64,000 nt of DNA. It comes from Micromonospora tulbaghiae. GTDB taxonomy: Bacteria > Actinomycetota > Actinomycetes > Mycobacteriales > Micromonosporaceae. Where the stretch lies: assembly GCF_900091605.1 (NCBI RefSeq), contig NZ_FMCQ01000001.1, forward strand, positions 1,059,641 to 1,123,640, read 5' to 3'. The notes beneath the pieces were generated by a model that was given only the letters and a program-made list of their open reading frames with translations, was not told the origin of the DNA and did not search any database. Positions 7,725-16,584 of this stretch are shown one piece after another. A program made the translations under genes and the position numbers. How positions within the stretch are numbered: position 1 is the stretch's first letter; each line of letters begins with the position of its first letter.

Positions 7725-9127
7725 CCACTCGCCGTACCCCCGCCGGAGCCGAGCAGCCCCCGGCCTCGACCGCCCCGACCCGCCGGACCACCCGCAGCCG
7801 CCGCGCCGCAGCCGCGGAGGCCGAGGAGCCCCGACCAGCCGGACCGGCCTTCGTCCTGGACACCTCGGTTCTGCTGTCCGACCCGGCGGCGTTCCACCGC
7901 TTCGCCGAGCACGAGGTGGTGTTGCCGCTGGTGGTCATCTCCGAGCTGGAGGGCAAGCGGCACCATCCCGAGCTGGGCTGGTTCGCCCGTCAGTCGCTGC
8001 GCATGCTGGACGAGCTGCGCGTGCGCCACGGCCGGCTGGATCGCCCGGTGCCCGCCAACGACCAGGGCGGCACGCTGCGGGTGGAGCTGAACCACACCGA
8101 CGACGGGGTGCTGCCGCCCGGGTTCCGCAACGAGTCCAACGACGCGCGCATCCTGTCGGTGGCGCTCAACCTGGCCGCCGAGGGGCGTGAGGTCACGCTC
8201 GTCAGCAAGGACATGCCGCTGCGGGTGAAGGCGGCCTCGGTGGGGCTGCGCGCCGACGAGTACCGGCACGGCCAGGCCAGCGACCCGACGTGGACCGGGA
8301 TGGCCGAGCTGGACCTGGCCGAGGAGGAGATCGGCCGGCTGTACGCGGGCGAGACGCTCGACGTCGACGCCGCGGCGGGACTGCCCTGTCACACCGGCCT
8401 GGTGCTGCACTCGGCGCGGGGCTCGGCGCTGGGCCGGGTGCTGCCGGACAAGACGATCCGGCTGGTCCGGGGAGACCGGGAGGCGTTCGGCGTGCACGGG
8501 CGCTCGGCGGAGCAGCGGGTCGCGCTCGACCTGCTGCTGGACGAGTCCATCGGCATCGTGTCGCTGGGCGGGCGGGCCGGCACCGGCAAGTCCGCGCTGG
8601 CGCTCTGCGCCGGCTTGGAGGCGGTGATGGAACGGCGCCGGCACAAGAAGGTGATCGTGTTCCGTCCCCTGTACGCGGTCGGCGGCCAGGAGCTCGGCTA
8701 CCTGCCCGGGTCGGAGTCGGAGAAGATGTCGCCCTGGGCGCAGGCCGTCTTCGACACGCTCGGCTCGGTGGTGCACGAGAACGTGCTGGAGGAGGTCACC
8801 TCGCGCGGGCTGCTGGAGGTGCTGCCGCTGACCCACATCCGCGGCCGGAGCCTGCACGACGCGTTCGTCATCGTGGACGAGGCGCAGTCGCTGGAGCGGG
8901 GCGTACTGCTCACCGTGCTGTCGCGCATCGGCCAGGGGTCGCGGGTGGTGCTCACCCACGACGTGGCCCAGCGGGACAATCTGCGGGTCGGCCGGCACGA
9001 CGGGGTGACAGCGGTGATCGAGGCGCTGAAGGGGCATCCCCTCTTCGCGCACGTCACGCTCAGCCGATCGGAGCGTTCTCCGATCGCCGCCATGGTCACC
9101 GATCTGCTGGAGGACATCCCCGGCTGA
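7721..9127 (+). CDS. PhoH family protein (PIN domain plus PhoH ATPase)
   Basis: A 468-residue protein of the PhoH2 type, an amino-terminal PIN ribonuclease domain fused to a PhoH helicase-like ATPase; family members act on RNA. After a low-complexity, basic leader (residues 1-45) the PIN domain begins with [12 protein letters not shown] (about 46-57), giving the first catalytic Asp, with [15 protein letters not shown] further on. The ATPase has Walker [14 protein letters not shown] (about 284-296) and Walker [15 protein letters not shown] 7721 is the first plausible start. The length fits actinobacterial PhoH2. No toxin-antitoxin partner other than the small upstream frame is visible. Confidence 0.93.
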   Translation: MTTRRTPAGAEQPPASTAPTRRTTRSRRAAAAEAEEPRPAGPAFVLDTSVLLSDPAAFHRFAEHEVVLPLVVISELEGKRHHPELGWFARQSLRMLDELRVRHGRLDRPVPANDQGGTLRVELNHTDDGVLPPGFRNESNDARILSVALNLAAEGREVTLVSKDMPLRVKAASVGLRADEYRHGQASDPTWTGMAELDLAEEEIGRLYAGETLDVDAAAGLPCHTGLVLHSARGSALGRVLPDKTIRLVRGDREAFGVHGRSAEQRVALDLLLDESIGIVSLGGRAGTGKSALALCAGLEAVMERRRHKKVIVFRPLYAVGGQELGYLPGSESEKMSPWAQAVFDTLGSVVHENVLEEVTSRGLLEVLPLTHIRGRSLHDAFVIVDEAQSLERGVLLTVLSRIGQGSRVVLTHDVAQRDNLRVGRHDGVTAVIEALKGHPLFAHVTLSRSERSPIAAMVTDLLEDIPG

Positions 9128-9163
9128 CCGCGCCTTTCGTACTACTTTGTCCGGATTTTTAGG

Positions 9164-9177
9164 GTGACGCAGATCAC
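9164..9177. promoter_or_regulatory. CRP-like palindrome GTGA-N6-TCAC
   Basis: GTGACGCAGATCAC matches the GTGA-N6-TCAC core bound by CRP-family regulators in actinobacteria, and lies about 190 bases before the transglycosylase start. The rest of 9128-9360 holds no gene I can support, and I do not see a ydaO-type c-di-AMP riboswitch there. Confidence 0.45.
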
Positions 9178-9360
9178 TTTTAGGCCCGGCCATTTCCCAC
9201 CGGCCTCACTGTGCGCAATGGTGTCCATCGAGCGTCACCTACCACTCGGGAGCCGGACACGGCCCGGGGTCACACCGGTACCGGTGCGCTCACGGCACCC
9301 GGCGTGACCCGACCCGGCCATGCGTGTGCTGTGTCCCTGCCCCCGACGAAGGGAAACTTC

Positions 9361-10053
9361 GTGAGTCGGCTGTGGAGCCGGTTCGGCGCCCGTACGGCCG
9401 CTGTCGCGCTGCTCTCCGTGGGCGTCGCCGGCGGCTTCTATCTGGGTGAGGATCGACAGAACCAGCAGCAGGGCCGGACCGCGCAGGTCGGCCTGGAGGT
9501 CGAACAGGCGGAGTACGCGTACCAGCGCGAACGGCTGTCCGACCACCGCGTGGACTCGTCCCGGCAGCGTGCCGCCGAGTACCAGGCGAAGCTGCGCGCC
9601 GCAGCGGCGGCGAAGGAGGCCGCCGAGCGGGCCAGGAAGGCCGAGGCGGCCGCCGCCACCCGCAAGAAGGAGCGGGCCGCGGCGGAGGAGGCGGAGAAGG
9701 AGGCGAAGGTCAAGCCGTACGACGGCCCGATCCCGTCCTCCTGCGCGGAATACAGCGGCAACCGCAAGATCGGTTGCGCCATCATGCTCGACAAGGGCTT
9801 CGGCATCGACCAGTTCCCGTGCCTGGACAAGCTCTGGACCAAGGAGAGCGGCTGGAACCCGAAGGCCGCCAACAGCTCGTCCGGGGCGTACGGGATCCCG
9901 CAGGCGGTGCCGGGCAGCAAGATGGCCTCGGTCGCCGACGACTGGAAGACCAACCCGGCGACCCAGATCACCTGGGGGCTCGGCTACATCAAGGGCCGGT
10001 ACGACACCCCCTGCGGCGCCTGGCAGAAGTCGCAGAGTTCAGGCTGGTACTGA
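9361..10053 (+). CDS. Secreted transglycosylase-like cell-wall protein
   Basis: A 230-residue exported protein. Residues 1-30 form a signal or anchor (basic start, then AAVALLSVGVAGGFYLG). Residues about 35-118 are a long Ala/Glu/Lys/Arg helix, probably coiled coil. The carboxy-terminal 110 residues match the lytic-transglycosylase-like fold common in actinobacteria: LWTKESGWNPKAANSSSGAYGIPQ carries the presumed catalytic Glu. It probably cleaves peptidoglycan. GTG 9361 is preceded by GAAGGGA with 8-base spacing; the frame upstream lacks a signal peptide. A CRP-like site lies upstream. Confidence 0.85.
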   Translation: MSRLWSRFGARTAAVALLSVGVAGGFYLGEDRQNQQQGRTAQVGLEVEQAEYAYQRERLSDHRVDSSRQRAAEYQAKLRAAAAAKEAAERARKAEAAAATRKKERAAAEEAEKEAKVKPYDGPIPSSCAEYSGNRKIGCAIMLDKGFGIDQFPCLDKLWTKESGWNPKAANSSSGAYGIPQAVPGSKMASVADDWKTNPATQITWGLGYIKGRYDTPCGAWQKSQSSGWY

Positions 10054-10060
10054 CATCACC

Positions 10061-10103
10061 ACGACGGCGGGACACGCGGGCAGACCCGGTGTTCCGCCGT
10101 CGT
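10061..10103 (+). terminator. Terminator hairpin after transglycosylase gene
   Basis: Perfect 10-bp outer stem, ACGACGGCGG (10061-10070) with CCGCCGTCGT (10094-10103), with further pairing inside. It starts 8 bases after the stop codon. Confidence 0.65.
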
Positions 10104-10155
10104 CGTACCGCCGCCCGACTGGCGGCCCGCCGCATTTGCTGATAGCTCTTGGTAG

Positions 10156-10809
10156 GTGACCTGGTACGGCCCTAGTGGCGACCCCCACCGGTTCGGGACC
10201 GACGCGTTCTACGCGGCGCTCGGCCGGGCCTTCGTCGCCATGTGCGCGGTCGTGCCGGTGCTGTTCCTCATCGAGGCGCTCGACGTCGGCCTGCGACTCG
10301 GCCTGGACTACACCGCCGGCATCATCCCGCAGCGGCTCCAGGGCCTGGACGGCGTCTTCTTCTCGCCGTTCCTGCACGCCGGCTGGAACCACCTCTACAG
10401 CAACAGCATCCCGCTGATCCTGCTCGGCACGTTCGTGCTGGCCGCGGGCACCCGCCGGTTCCTCTGGTCCACCGGAGTCATCATCCTGGTCAGCGGCCTG
10501 GGCGTCTGGTTCACCGGCTCGCCCAACTCGGTGGTGGTCGGCGCCAGCGGCGTGATCTTCGGCTACCTCGGCATCCTGCTCACCCGGGGCGTGGTGGAGC
10601 GGAGCTGGTGGAACTTCGCCGTCGGCCTGCTGGTCGGGTTGCTCTACGGCTGGCAACTGCTCGGCATCCTGCCGACCGACGAGCGCATCTCCTGGCAGGG
10701 TCACCTGTTCGGGCTGCTCGGCGGCGTGGTCGCGGCGATCCTGTTCCGCCGCCGCAACGACACCGGCGAGTCGGATCGCCTCGGCTCACCGAGGATGACG
10801 CTGCCCTGA
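10156..10809 (+). CDS. Rhomboid family intramembrane serine protease
   Basis: A 217-residue polytopic membrane protein with about six hydrophobic segments. The rhomboid catalytic serine is in VVVGASGVIFGYLG (about residues 127-140) and the partner histidine in WQGHLFGLLGG near residue 183; HAGWNHLYSNSIPL matches the conserved loop-1/helix-2 region. It should cleave transmembrane substrates in the plane of the membrane; no substrate is indicated. GTG 10156 is the start. Confidence 0.9.
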   Translation: MTWYGPSGDPHRFGTDAFYAALGRAFVAMCAVVPVLFLIEALDVGLRLGLDYTAGIIPQRLQGLDGVFFSPFLHAGWNHLYSNSIPLILLGTFVLAAGTRRFLWSTGVIILVSGLGVWFTGSPNSVVVGASGVIFGYLGILLTRGVVERSWWNFAVGLLVGLLYGWQLLGILPTDERISWQGHLFGLLGGVVAAILFRRRNDTGESDRLGSPRMTLP

Positions 10810-10915
10810 CGGCGCGTTGATCGAACCGCGGGACGTGCTTGCCCACGGCCACCCGCCCGCCTACCGTTTCCGCATCAGCACGGGTTGATCCCGAAGCGGA
10901 AAGTGACGGTACGCC

Positions 10916-11884
10916 ATGCGCGAGGTCGATGTCGCCGTGATCGGGGCCGGTCCCGCCGGGCTCTTCGCCGCCTACTACGCCGGTTTCCGTGGACTCTCCG
11001 TGTCGGTGATCGACGCGCTGCCCGAACCGGGCGGTCAGGTCACCGCCATGTACCCGGAGAAGCTGATCCTCGACGTCGCCGGCTTCCCGGCGATCAAGGG
11101 CCGCGAGCTGGTCACGAACCTGGTCGCCCAGGCCGCGCCGTTCCACCCCGACTACCGGCTCGGCGTACGCGCGGAGAAGCTGTCCTACCTCGACGGCCGG
11201 CCGGTGCTCGGCCTCGCCGGCGGTGAGCAGCTCAGCTGCGGCGCGGTGCTGATCACCGGAGGGCTGGGCAGCTTCACGCCACGGCCGCTGCCGGTCGCGG
11301 AGAGCTTCACCGGCGGCGGGATCGTCTACTTCGTGCCGCAGCCGACCGAGCTGACGGACCGGCACGTGCTCATCGTCGGCGGCGGCGACTCGGCGTTCGA
11401 CTGGGCGGCCACGCTCGCCCCGCTGGCCCGGTCGGTGACGCTGGTGCACCGGCGGGACCGCTTCCGGGCGCACGCGGGCACCATCGAGCGCGTGCGCGCG
11501 CTGCCGGTGCGGATCGTGGTCAACGCCGAGGTGAGCCGGCTGTACGGCGAGGAGACGGTGACCGGTGCCGAGCTGACCGTACGCGGCGGCGAGGTGGAGA
11601 CACTGCCGGTGGACACGGTGGTGGCCGCGCTGGGCTTCACCGCCGACCTCGGCCCGCTCGCCGAGTGGGGGCTGAACCTCGACCGGCGGCACATCGTGGT
11701 GGACAGCGCGATGGCCACCAACCTGCCCCGGGTGTTCGCGGCCGGGGACATCACCGAATATCCGGGCAAGGTCCGCCTGATCGCCACCGGTTTCGGCGAG
11801 GCCGCCACCGCCGTGAACAACGCGGCTGTCGTCATCGACCCGACCGCGCACCTGTTCCCCGGTCACTCCTCCGACGGCACCTGA
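10916..11884 (+). CDS. Ferredoxin/flavodoxin-NADP reductase, thioredoxin-reductase-like
   Basis: A 322-residue flavoprotein of the YumC-type ferredoxin-NADP+ reductase family. It transfers electrons between NADPH and ferredoxin or flavodoxin. It has the FAD motif VIGAGPAGLFAAYYAGFRG at residues about 7-25, EPGGQVTAMYPEK typical of this group, the NADP motif HVLIVGGGDSAFDWA around residue 150, and the terminal FAD contact VFAAGDITEYPGKVRLIATG. The redox-active CxxC of true thioredoxin reductases is absent, which favours FNR. Its stop codon sits in a perfect palindrome shared with the convergent TetR gene. Confidence 0.9.
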   Translation: MREVDVAVIGAGPAGLFAAYYAGFRGLSVSVIDALPEPGGQVTAMYPEKLILDVAGFPAIKGRELVTNLVAQAAPFHPDYRLGVRAEKLSYLDGRPVLGLAGGEQLSCGAVLITGGLGSFTPRPLPVAESFTGGGIVYFVPQPTELTDRHVLIVGGGDSAFDWAATLAPLARSVTLVHRRDRFRAHAGTIERVRALPVRIVVNAEVSRLYGEETVTGAELTVRGGEVETLPVDTVVAALGFTADLGPLAEWGLNLDRRHIVVDSAMATNLPRVFAAGDITEYPGKVRLIATGFGEAATAVNNAAVVIDPTAHLFPGHSSDGT

Positions 11885-11900
11885 CGCCGATCGGCGTCAG
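11881..11900. terminator. Perfect 20-bp palindrome containing both convergent stop codons
   Basis: CTGACGCCGATCGGCGTCAG is a perfect palindrome. It contains the TGA of the reductase (11882-11884) and the TGA of the TetR gene (11897-11899, minus strand). It may act as a compact bidirectional terminator. Confidence 0.5.
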
Positions 11901-12583
11901 GGCAGGCCGGCCAGGTCCGCCATCAGGCCGATCTGGTGGTCGAAGTACTCGTCGCGGTGCGGCAGCGCCCGGTTGATCCGGCCGAACAGCTCGAAGCTGA
12001 TCAGCCCGAACAGCTGGGTCCAGCCGGCCATGCCGCGGGCCAGCAGCGCGGGCGGCACGTCCATGCCGAGCAGCTCGACCAGTTCGGCCACGTCGCCGCG
12101 CAGCGGCTCGGGCAGCTCCTCGTCGGGCGGGGCGAGCCGGCCGGTGGCCACTCCGTCGCGCAGGATGCCGACCAGGGTCACCGGGGGGCGCTGGGCCGGC
12201 GCGACCGTGTCGTCCGGGGCCGCGTACCCGGGCACCGGGCTGCCGTAGAGCAGCGCGTACTCGGCGGGGTGGGCCAGTGCCCACGCGCGGGCGGCCCGGC
12301 AGGCGGCGAGCCAGCGTCCGCGCAGGTCGGCCCGGTCGGCGGCGGCGTCGGCCGCCTCCACCGCGTCGCCGAGCGCGTCGTACGCCTCCAGGATCAGGGC
12401 GGTGAGCAGGTCGTCGCGGCTGGGGAAGTAGCGGTAGATCGCCGAGGAGACCATGCCGAGGTCGCGGGCGACCGCGCGCAGCGAGAGGTTCGCGCCGTCG
12501 GTGTCCAGGTGGCGCCGGGCGACCGTCTTGATCTCTTCGATCATCCCGGCGCGGACGCGGGCGCGGAGCGAGGGAGCGACCAT
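11897..12583 (-). CDS. TetR family transcriptional regulator
   Basis: A 228-residue repressor. The amino-terminal helix-turn-helix is unmistakable: LSLRAVARDLGMVSSAIYRY then FPSRDDLLTALI (residues about 33-65). The carboxy-terminal ligand-binding half contains WLAACRAARAWALAHPAEYALLYG, like the WHG-type TetR carboxy-terminal domain. ATG 12583 is chosen over the upstream in-frame ATG because it has a GAGGG ribosome site and the upstream residues are non-typical. Two palindromic operators lie in the 140-base gap to the divergent epimerase gene, so it probably controls both itself and that gene. Confidence 0.93.
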   Translation of the reverse strand: MVAPSLRARVRAGMIEEIKTVARRHLDTDGANLSLRAVARDLGMVSSAIYRYFPSRDDLLTALILEAYDALGDAVEAADAAADRADLRGRWLAACRAARAWALAHPAEYALLYGSPVPGYAAPDDTVAPAQRPPVTLVGILRDGVATGRLAPPDEELPEPLRGDVAELVELLGMDVPPALLARGMAGWTQLFGLISFELFGRINRALPHRDEYFDHQIGLMADLAGLP

Positions 12584-12622
12584 GCCCTCACTGTGCCACG
12601 GATGAGAGCAGCAATCAAAAGA

Positions 12623-12637
12623 GAGAGCACTGCTCTT
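12623..12637. promoter_or_regulatory. TetR operator 1
   Basis: GAGAGC-ACT-GCTCTT, an imperfect copy of the palindrome at 12672-12688. Its right half overlaps TTGACT (12636-12641), a candidate -35 for the epimerase gene. Confidence 0.7.
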
Positions 12638-12671
12638 GACTTGGCTCGCCCGCATGAGTCATGCTCTGTTT

Positions 12672-12688
12672 CGAGAGCGGTGCTCTCG
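12672..12688. promoter_or_regulatory. TetR operator 2 (perfect palindrome)
   Basis: CGAGAGC-GGT-GCTCTCG, a perfect 7-3-7 inverted repeat, 36 bases before the epimerase start. The half-site GAGAGC is shared with operator 1. Confidence 0.75.
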
Positions 12689-12723
12689 ATTTGGACGACT
12701 GCTTCAGTGAAGGTGGACCTGTC

Positions 12724-13650
12724 ATGGCACTGCACGTGATCGTCGGCGCCGGCCCCGTCGGCACCGCCACCGCCCGCCTCCTCGCCGAACGCGGCGAGCG
12801 GGTCCGTGTGGTCACCCGGCGCGGCACCGGCCCCGAGCACCCGGCGATCGAGCGGGTGGCCGCCGACGCCGCCGACGCGGACCGGCTCGCCGCGCTCACC
12901 GCGGGCGCGGACGCGCTCTACAACTGCGCCAACCCGGAGTACCACACGTGGCCGACGGACTGGCCGCCGCTCGCAGCCGCCCTGCTCACCGCCGCCGAGC
13001 GCAGCGGCGCCGTGCTCGCCACAGTCGGCAACCTCTACGGGTACGGCCCGGTCGCCGCGCCGATGACCGAGGCGACCCCGCTCGCCGCCACCGGCGTCAA
13101 GGGCCGCGTCCGCAACCGGATGTGGGCCGACGCCCTGGCCGCCCACCGCGCCGGCCGAGCCCGGATCACCGAGGTACGCGGCTCCGACTACATCGGCCTC
13201 GGCGGCAAGTCGCTGCCCATGATGGTGCTGCCCAAGGTGCTCGCCGGGCAGCGGGTGCTCCTGCCGGTCGCCTGGGACGCGCCGCACACCTGGACGTACG
13301 TGGGAGACGTCGCCCGTACCCTCGTGGCCGCGGCCACCGACGCGCGGGCCTGGGGACGGGCCTGGCACGTGCCGAGCGCGCCCCCGATGTCCATGCGGGC
13401 GCTCGCCGACCGGGCGGCGAAGCGGGCGGGCGCGCCGGCGCCCCGGCTGACCCGGATGCCCTACCCGGTGCTCTGGCTCGGTGGCCTGGCCGACCCGTTC
13501 GCCCGGGAGATGCGGGAGACCGCGCACCAGTTCGCCGGGCCGTTCGTGATGGACTCCACCGCCGCGAGCGAGACGTTCGGGATCGACGGGACGCCGCTGG
13601 ACCGCGTCGTCGACGAGATGGTCACCGGCCTGCGCGCCGCCGCCCGTTAG
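12724..13650 (+). CDS. NAD-dependent epimerase/dehydratase family protein
   Basis: A 308-residue short-chain-dehydrogenase-like protein with an amino-terminal Rossmann motif (VIVGAGPVGTATARLLAERG, residues about 5-24). NLYGYGP carries the tyrosine region where the SDR Tyr usually sits; RNRMWADAL follows, without a clear YxxxK. It therefore belongs to the extended/atypical SDR group and its catalytic competence is uncertain. ATG 12724 has the ribosome site AAGGTGG. It is divergent from the TetR gene and probably under its control, so a role in handling the TetR ligand is plausible. Its stop codon overlaps that of the convergent transporter gene. Confidence 0.85.
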   Translation: MALHVIVGAGPVGTATARLLAERGERVRVVTRRGTGPEHPAIERVAADAADADRLAALTAGADALYNCANPEYHTWPTDWPPLAAALLTAAERSGAVLATVGNLYGYGPVAAPMTEATPLAATGVKGRVRNRMWADALAAHRAGRARITEVRGSDYIGLGGKSLPMMVLPKVLAGQRVLLPVAWDAPHTWTYVGDVARTLVAAATDARAWGRAWHVPSAPPMSMRALADRAAKRAGAPAPRLTRMPYPVLWLGGLADPFAREMRETAHQFAGPFVMDSTAASETFGIDGTPLDRVVDEMVTGLRAAAR

Positions 13651-13659
13651 GGGCGGCGG
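13637..13659. terminator. Bidirectional hairpin with both stop codons in its loop
   Basis: A perfect 9-bp stem, CCGCCGCCC (13637-13645) and GGGCGGCGG (13651-13659). The five-base loop GTTAG contains the overlapping stops of the epimerase (TAG, 13648-13650) and the transporter (TAA, minus strand 13649-13647). Confidence 0.65.
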
Positions 13660-14627
13660 GTCGGGCCGAAGGCGGCGACGAGCACGGCGACCATGGTCAG
13701 CGCCGCGCCGAGCAGCGTGTCCAGCCCGGGGTGCGATGCGGCGGTCGGCAGCAGCAGGTCAAGCAGCACCGCGCCGACGATCTGCCCGGCGATCGTGGCC
13801 AGGCCGAGCAGCAGCACCCCGGTGAACCGGACGAGGGCGGCGGCCAGCGCGATGAACACGATGCCGAGCGGGCCGCCGAGATAGAGCCACGGCTCGTCCG
13901 GGAACGCGCCGCCCGGCCGGCCGCGTACCGCCAGGTCCACCGCGAAGGTCACGAGCAGCGCCGCCGTGCCGACTGTGAAGTTCACGAGCGTGGCGGTCAT
14001 GGCGCTGCCCGAGGCCGCCCGGACCCGCCCGTTGACCGCCTGCTGCCAGGCGATGCCCACCCCCGCCGCCAGCGGCAGCAGGGCCAGCGCCAGCGCCTCC
14101 GGGTCACCGAGCCGGTCGCCCACCGCCAGCAGGACGGCGAGCACGGTGAGCACCGCGCCGATCAGCCGGTTCGGGGTGACCGGCTGCCGACCGGCCGGGC
14201 CGATGCCGGCCCGGTCGACGAGCAGGCTGCTGCCGGACTGCCCGGCCACCACCGCGACGGTGAAGACCGCCACGCCGAGCGCGCCGATGGTCAGCCCCTG
14301 CGTCGCCACCAGGAACGCGCCGCACACCCCGCCCAGGCACTGCCACGGTCGCAGCGTGCCGGCCCGCAGCGCGCCGCGCAGGGCGGCCAGTCCCCGCCGG
14401 CCACCGGGGGTGGCGGGGACCAGCACCAGCAGGATCAGCAGGCCGACGCCGAACGAGACCACCGCCGCGGCGATCCCGTCGGCCAGGCGTACGCCCAGCT
14501 CGCCGTTGATCCGGGACTGGACGGCGACCATCACGCCCGAGGCGGTGGCCAACCCGACACCGGCGACACGTCGCCCGGTCGACAGCGTCGGCGGTGCCGG
14601 TGGTGCCGCCGTCCCGGCGCTGCTCAC
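13647..14627 (-). CDS. DMT-superfamily permease, YdcZ/EamA-like
   Basis: A 326-residue integral membrane protein with about ten hydrophobic helices in two homologous halves, each starting with a similar pattern ([22 protein letters not shown] and [23 protein letters not shown] regions), as in DMT_YdcZ proteins. Substrate unknown. The GTG start at 14627 overlaps the stop of glpX (GTGA), so translation is probably coupled to glpX. The frame runs much further upstream, through glpX, but that is a shadow frame. Confidence 0.87.
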   Translation of the reverse strand: MSSAGTAAPPAPPTLSTGRRVAGVGLATASGVMVAVQSRINGELGVRLADGIAAAVVSFGVGLLILLVLVPATPGGRRGLAALRGALRAGTLRPWQCLGGVCGAFLVATQGLTIGALGVAVFTVAVVAGQSGSSLLVDRAGIGPAGRQPVTPNRLIGAVLTVLAVLLAVGDRLGDPEALALALLPLAAGVGIAWQQAVNGRVRAASGSAMTATLVNFTVGTAALLVTFAVDLAVRGRPGGAFPDEPWLYLGGPLGIVFIALAAALVRFTGVLLLGLATIAGQIVGAVLLDLLLPTAASHPGLDTLLGAALTMVAVLVAAFGPTRRP

Positions 14628-15655
14628 TCCTGCTCGGCCAGCGGGCGTCCGTCGAAGTCGACAGCCGAGTAGAGGGCGAGCTTCTCCAGGCGGTGATACG
14701 AGTCGATCACCCGGATCGTGCCGCTCTTGGAACGCATCACGATCGACTGGGTGTACGCCCCGCCGGAGCGGTAGCGCACGCCGCGCAGCAGGTCGCCGGA
14801 GGTGACACCGGTGGCCACGAAGAAGCAGTTGTCGCCGGTGACCAGGTCGTCGGTGAACAGCACCCGGTCCAGGTCGTGCCCGGCGTCCAGCGCCTTGCGG
14901 CGCTCGTCGGAGTCCTTCGGCCAGAGCTTGGCCTGCATCATGCCGCCCATGCACTTGAGCGCGCAGGCTGCCGTGATGCCCTCCGGGGTGCCGCCGATGC
15001 CCATCAGCACGTCCACGTCCGACTCGCCGCGGGCCGCCGCGATGGCGCCCGCGATGTCCCCGTCGGAGATGAACCGGATCCCGGCGCCGGTACGCCGGAT
15101 CTGCTTGACCAGGTCGTCGTGGCGCGACCGGTCCAGCACGCACACCGTCACCTCGGCGGCGTCGGTGCCCTTGACCTTGGCGATCCGGTTGATGTTCTCG
15201 GCCACCCCGGCGTTGATGTCCACCACGTCGGCGTACATCGGGCCGACCGCCAGCTTCTCCATGTAGAAGACCGCGCTCGGGTCGAACATCGCCCCGCGCT
15301 CGGCCACCGCGAGCACTGCCAGCGCGTTCGGCATGCCCTTGCTCATCAGCGTGGTGCCGTCGATCGGGTCGACCGCCACGTCCACCTCGGGGCCGGTCCC
15401 GTCGCCGACCTCCTCGCCGTTGAACAGCATCGGGGCGTTGTCCTTCTCGCCCTCGCCGATCACCACGACGCCGCGCATCGGAATCGAGTTGATCAGCTTT
15501 CGCATGGCGTCGACTGCTGCGCCGTCGCCGCCTTCCTTGTCGCCCCGGCCGACCCAGCGGCCCGCGGCCATCGCCGCGGCCTCGGTGACCCGGACCAGAT
15601 CGAGGGCGAGGTTGCGGTCGAGATCCTGGGGCGTCCGCGTCCTGGTGGTTGTCAT
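14624..15655 (-). CDS. glpX: Class II fructose-1,6-bisphosphatase
   Basis: A 343-residue GlpX-type phosphatase that hydrolyses fructose 1,6-bisphosphate, the irreversible step of gluconeogenesis. Signature blocks are [19 protein letters not shown] (about residues 33-51), [19 protein letters not shown], and the metal and phosphate site [16 protein letters not shown] 15655 is preceded by a strong GAGGAGG ribosome site. Co-occurrence with a divergent DUF4245 gene is the arrangement known from mycobacteria (glpX next to Rv1100). Together with pckG and eno it supports gluconeogenesis. Confidence 0.96.
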   Translation of the reverse strand: MTTTRTRTPQDLDRNLALDLVRVTEAAAMAAGRWVGRGDKEGGDGAAVDAMRKLINSIPMRGVVVIGEGEKDNAPMLFNGEEVGDGTGPEVDVAVDPIDGTTLMSKGMPNALAVLAVAERGAMFDPSAVFYMEKLAVGPMYADVVDINAGVAENINRIAKVKGTDAAEVTVCVLDRSRHDDLVKQIRRTGAGIRFISDGDIAGAIAAARGESDVDVLMGIGGTPEGITAACALKCMGGMMQAKLWPKDSDERRKALDAGHDLDRVLFTDDLVTGDNCFFVATGVTSGDLLRGVRYRSGGAYTQSIVMRSKSGTIRVIDSYHRLEKLALYSAVDFDGRPLAEQE

Positions 15656-15790
15656 GGCGGCCTCCTCGCGACGTTGCGGGGTGGGACCGGCGGCCACCGC
15701 CGCCGGTTTTGTCGCTGATCCTCACACGATCTCAGGTTCGCCGTCCCGGCGGGGCGGAGGAGGCCAGGATCACGTCACCCGGTGGGCTGC

Positions 15791-15796
15791 GACAAT
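15791..15796 (+). promoter_or_regulatory. -10-like GACAAT before the DUF4245 gene
   Basis: GACAAT lies six bases before GTG 15803, matching leaderless spacing, but its first base departs from TANNNT. Confidence 0.35.
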
Positions 15797-15802
15797 GACC
15801 GG

Positions 15803-16492
15803 GTGGAAGCCGCACAGCCTGCCGACCGCACACCGACCGACGCCACCCCGCCGCAGGGACAGCCGCCCGTCCGACCGGACGGCGGCCCGGCCCCGTCCGA
15901 GGGTCAGCCCGCGCTCGTCGCGGACCAGGGTGAGCCGGCCGCCGTGGCGGACACCCCCGCGCCGCCCGCCGGCAAGGCGAAAGGCCGGTCCGAGCGGTCG
16001 CCGAAGGACATGGCGCTGTCCCTGCTGATCCTGCTGGTCCCGATCGCGCTGCTGCTCGCCTTCTACCGGGGCTTCCTCGGCGGCGACTCACCGGTCACCG
16101 TCGACCCGGCGCCCGCGCTGGAGCAGGCCCGCTCGGCGAACGCCTTCCCGGTCGCCGAGCCGACCGGGCTGGGCGACGACTGGCGTACGGTCAACGCCCG
16201 CTTCCGGACCGAGGCGGACGGCTCGACGCTGCGGATCGGGTACGTGACGCCGGAGGGCCGGGGCGCGCAGCTCGTGGAGAGCAACGTCCCGGCGGAGAAG
16301 CTGCTGCCGGCCGAGCTGACCGAGGGGCAGCCGCAGGGAGCGGCCGACCTGCCCGGCGGGCTGAGCTGGCAGCGCTACACCGCACGCGGCAACGAGCACG
16401 CGCTCGTCCTGCTGGAGCCGAACCGCACGGTGATCGTGGTGGGTGACGCGGGCGAGACGGAGCTGCGCAAGCTCGCCACCTCGCTGCGCTGA
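15803..16492 (+). CDS. DUF4245 family membrane-anchored protein
   Basis: A 229-residue protein with a disordered Pro/Ala/Asp-rich head (residues 1-60). One transmembrane helix follows (about 70-92, MALSLLILLVPIALLLAFYRG), then an extracytoplasmic domain of about 130 residues. The domain carries DDWRTVNARFR and GLSWQRYTARGNEHALVL, typical of DUF4245 (mycobacterial Rv1100). No enzymatic motif is visible. GTG 15803 is chosen because a -10-like element precedes it by six bases; GTG 15782 is an alternative that adds seven residues. Confidence 0.85.
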   Translation: MEAAQPADRTPTDATPPQGQPPVRPDGGPAPSEGQPALVADQGEPAAVADTPAPPAGKAKGRSERSPKDMALSLLILLVPIALLLAFYRGFLGGDSPVTVDPAPALEQARSANAFPVAEPTGLGDDWRTVNARFRTEADGSTLRIGYVTPEGRGAQLVESNVPAEKLLPAELTEGQPQGAADLPGGLSWQRYTARGNEHALVLLEPNRTVIVVGDAGETELRKLATSLR

Positions 16493-16584
16493 CGTCCACC
16501 CTCCGGGTGACGCGGGATTGCGGAACCCCGCTTGCGGGAACAGAAGGGACATCGAGCCCGGACGACCCACCTGGAGAGGTTGAC

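Noticed and set aside
9128..9360. Possible ydaO-type c-di-AMP riboswitch before the transglycosylase gene
   Set aside because: Such riboswitches are common before actinobacterial wall-lytic genes, but I could not find the conserved ydaO segments here.
12541..13527. Long minus-strand frame opposite the epimerase gene
   Set aside because: It covers the operator region and an SDR gene with clear coding features on the other strand, and encodes no known domain.
14628..15725. Continuous frame joining the DMT permease with sequence across glpX
   Set aside because: The upstream part is an out-of-frame shadow of glpX; the permease has its own GTG overlapping the glpX stop.
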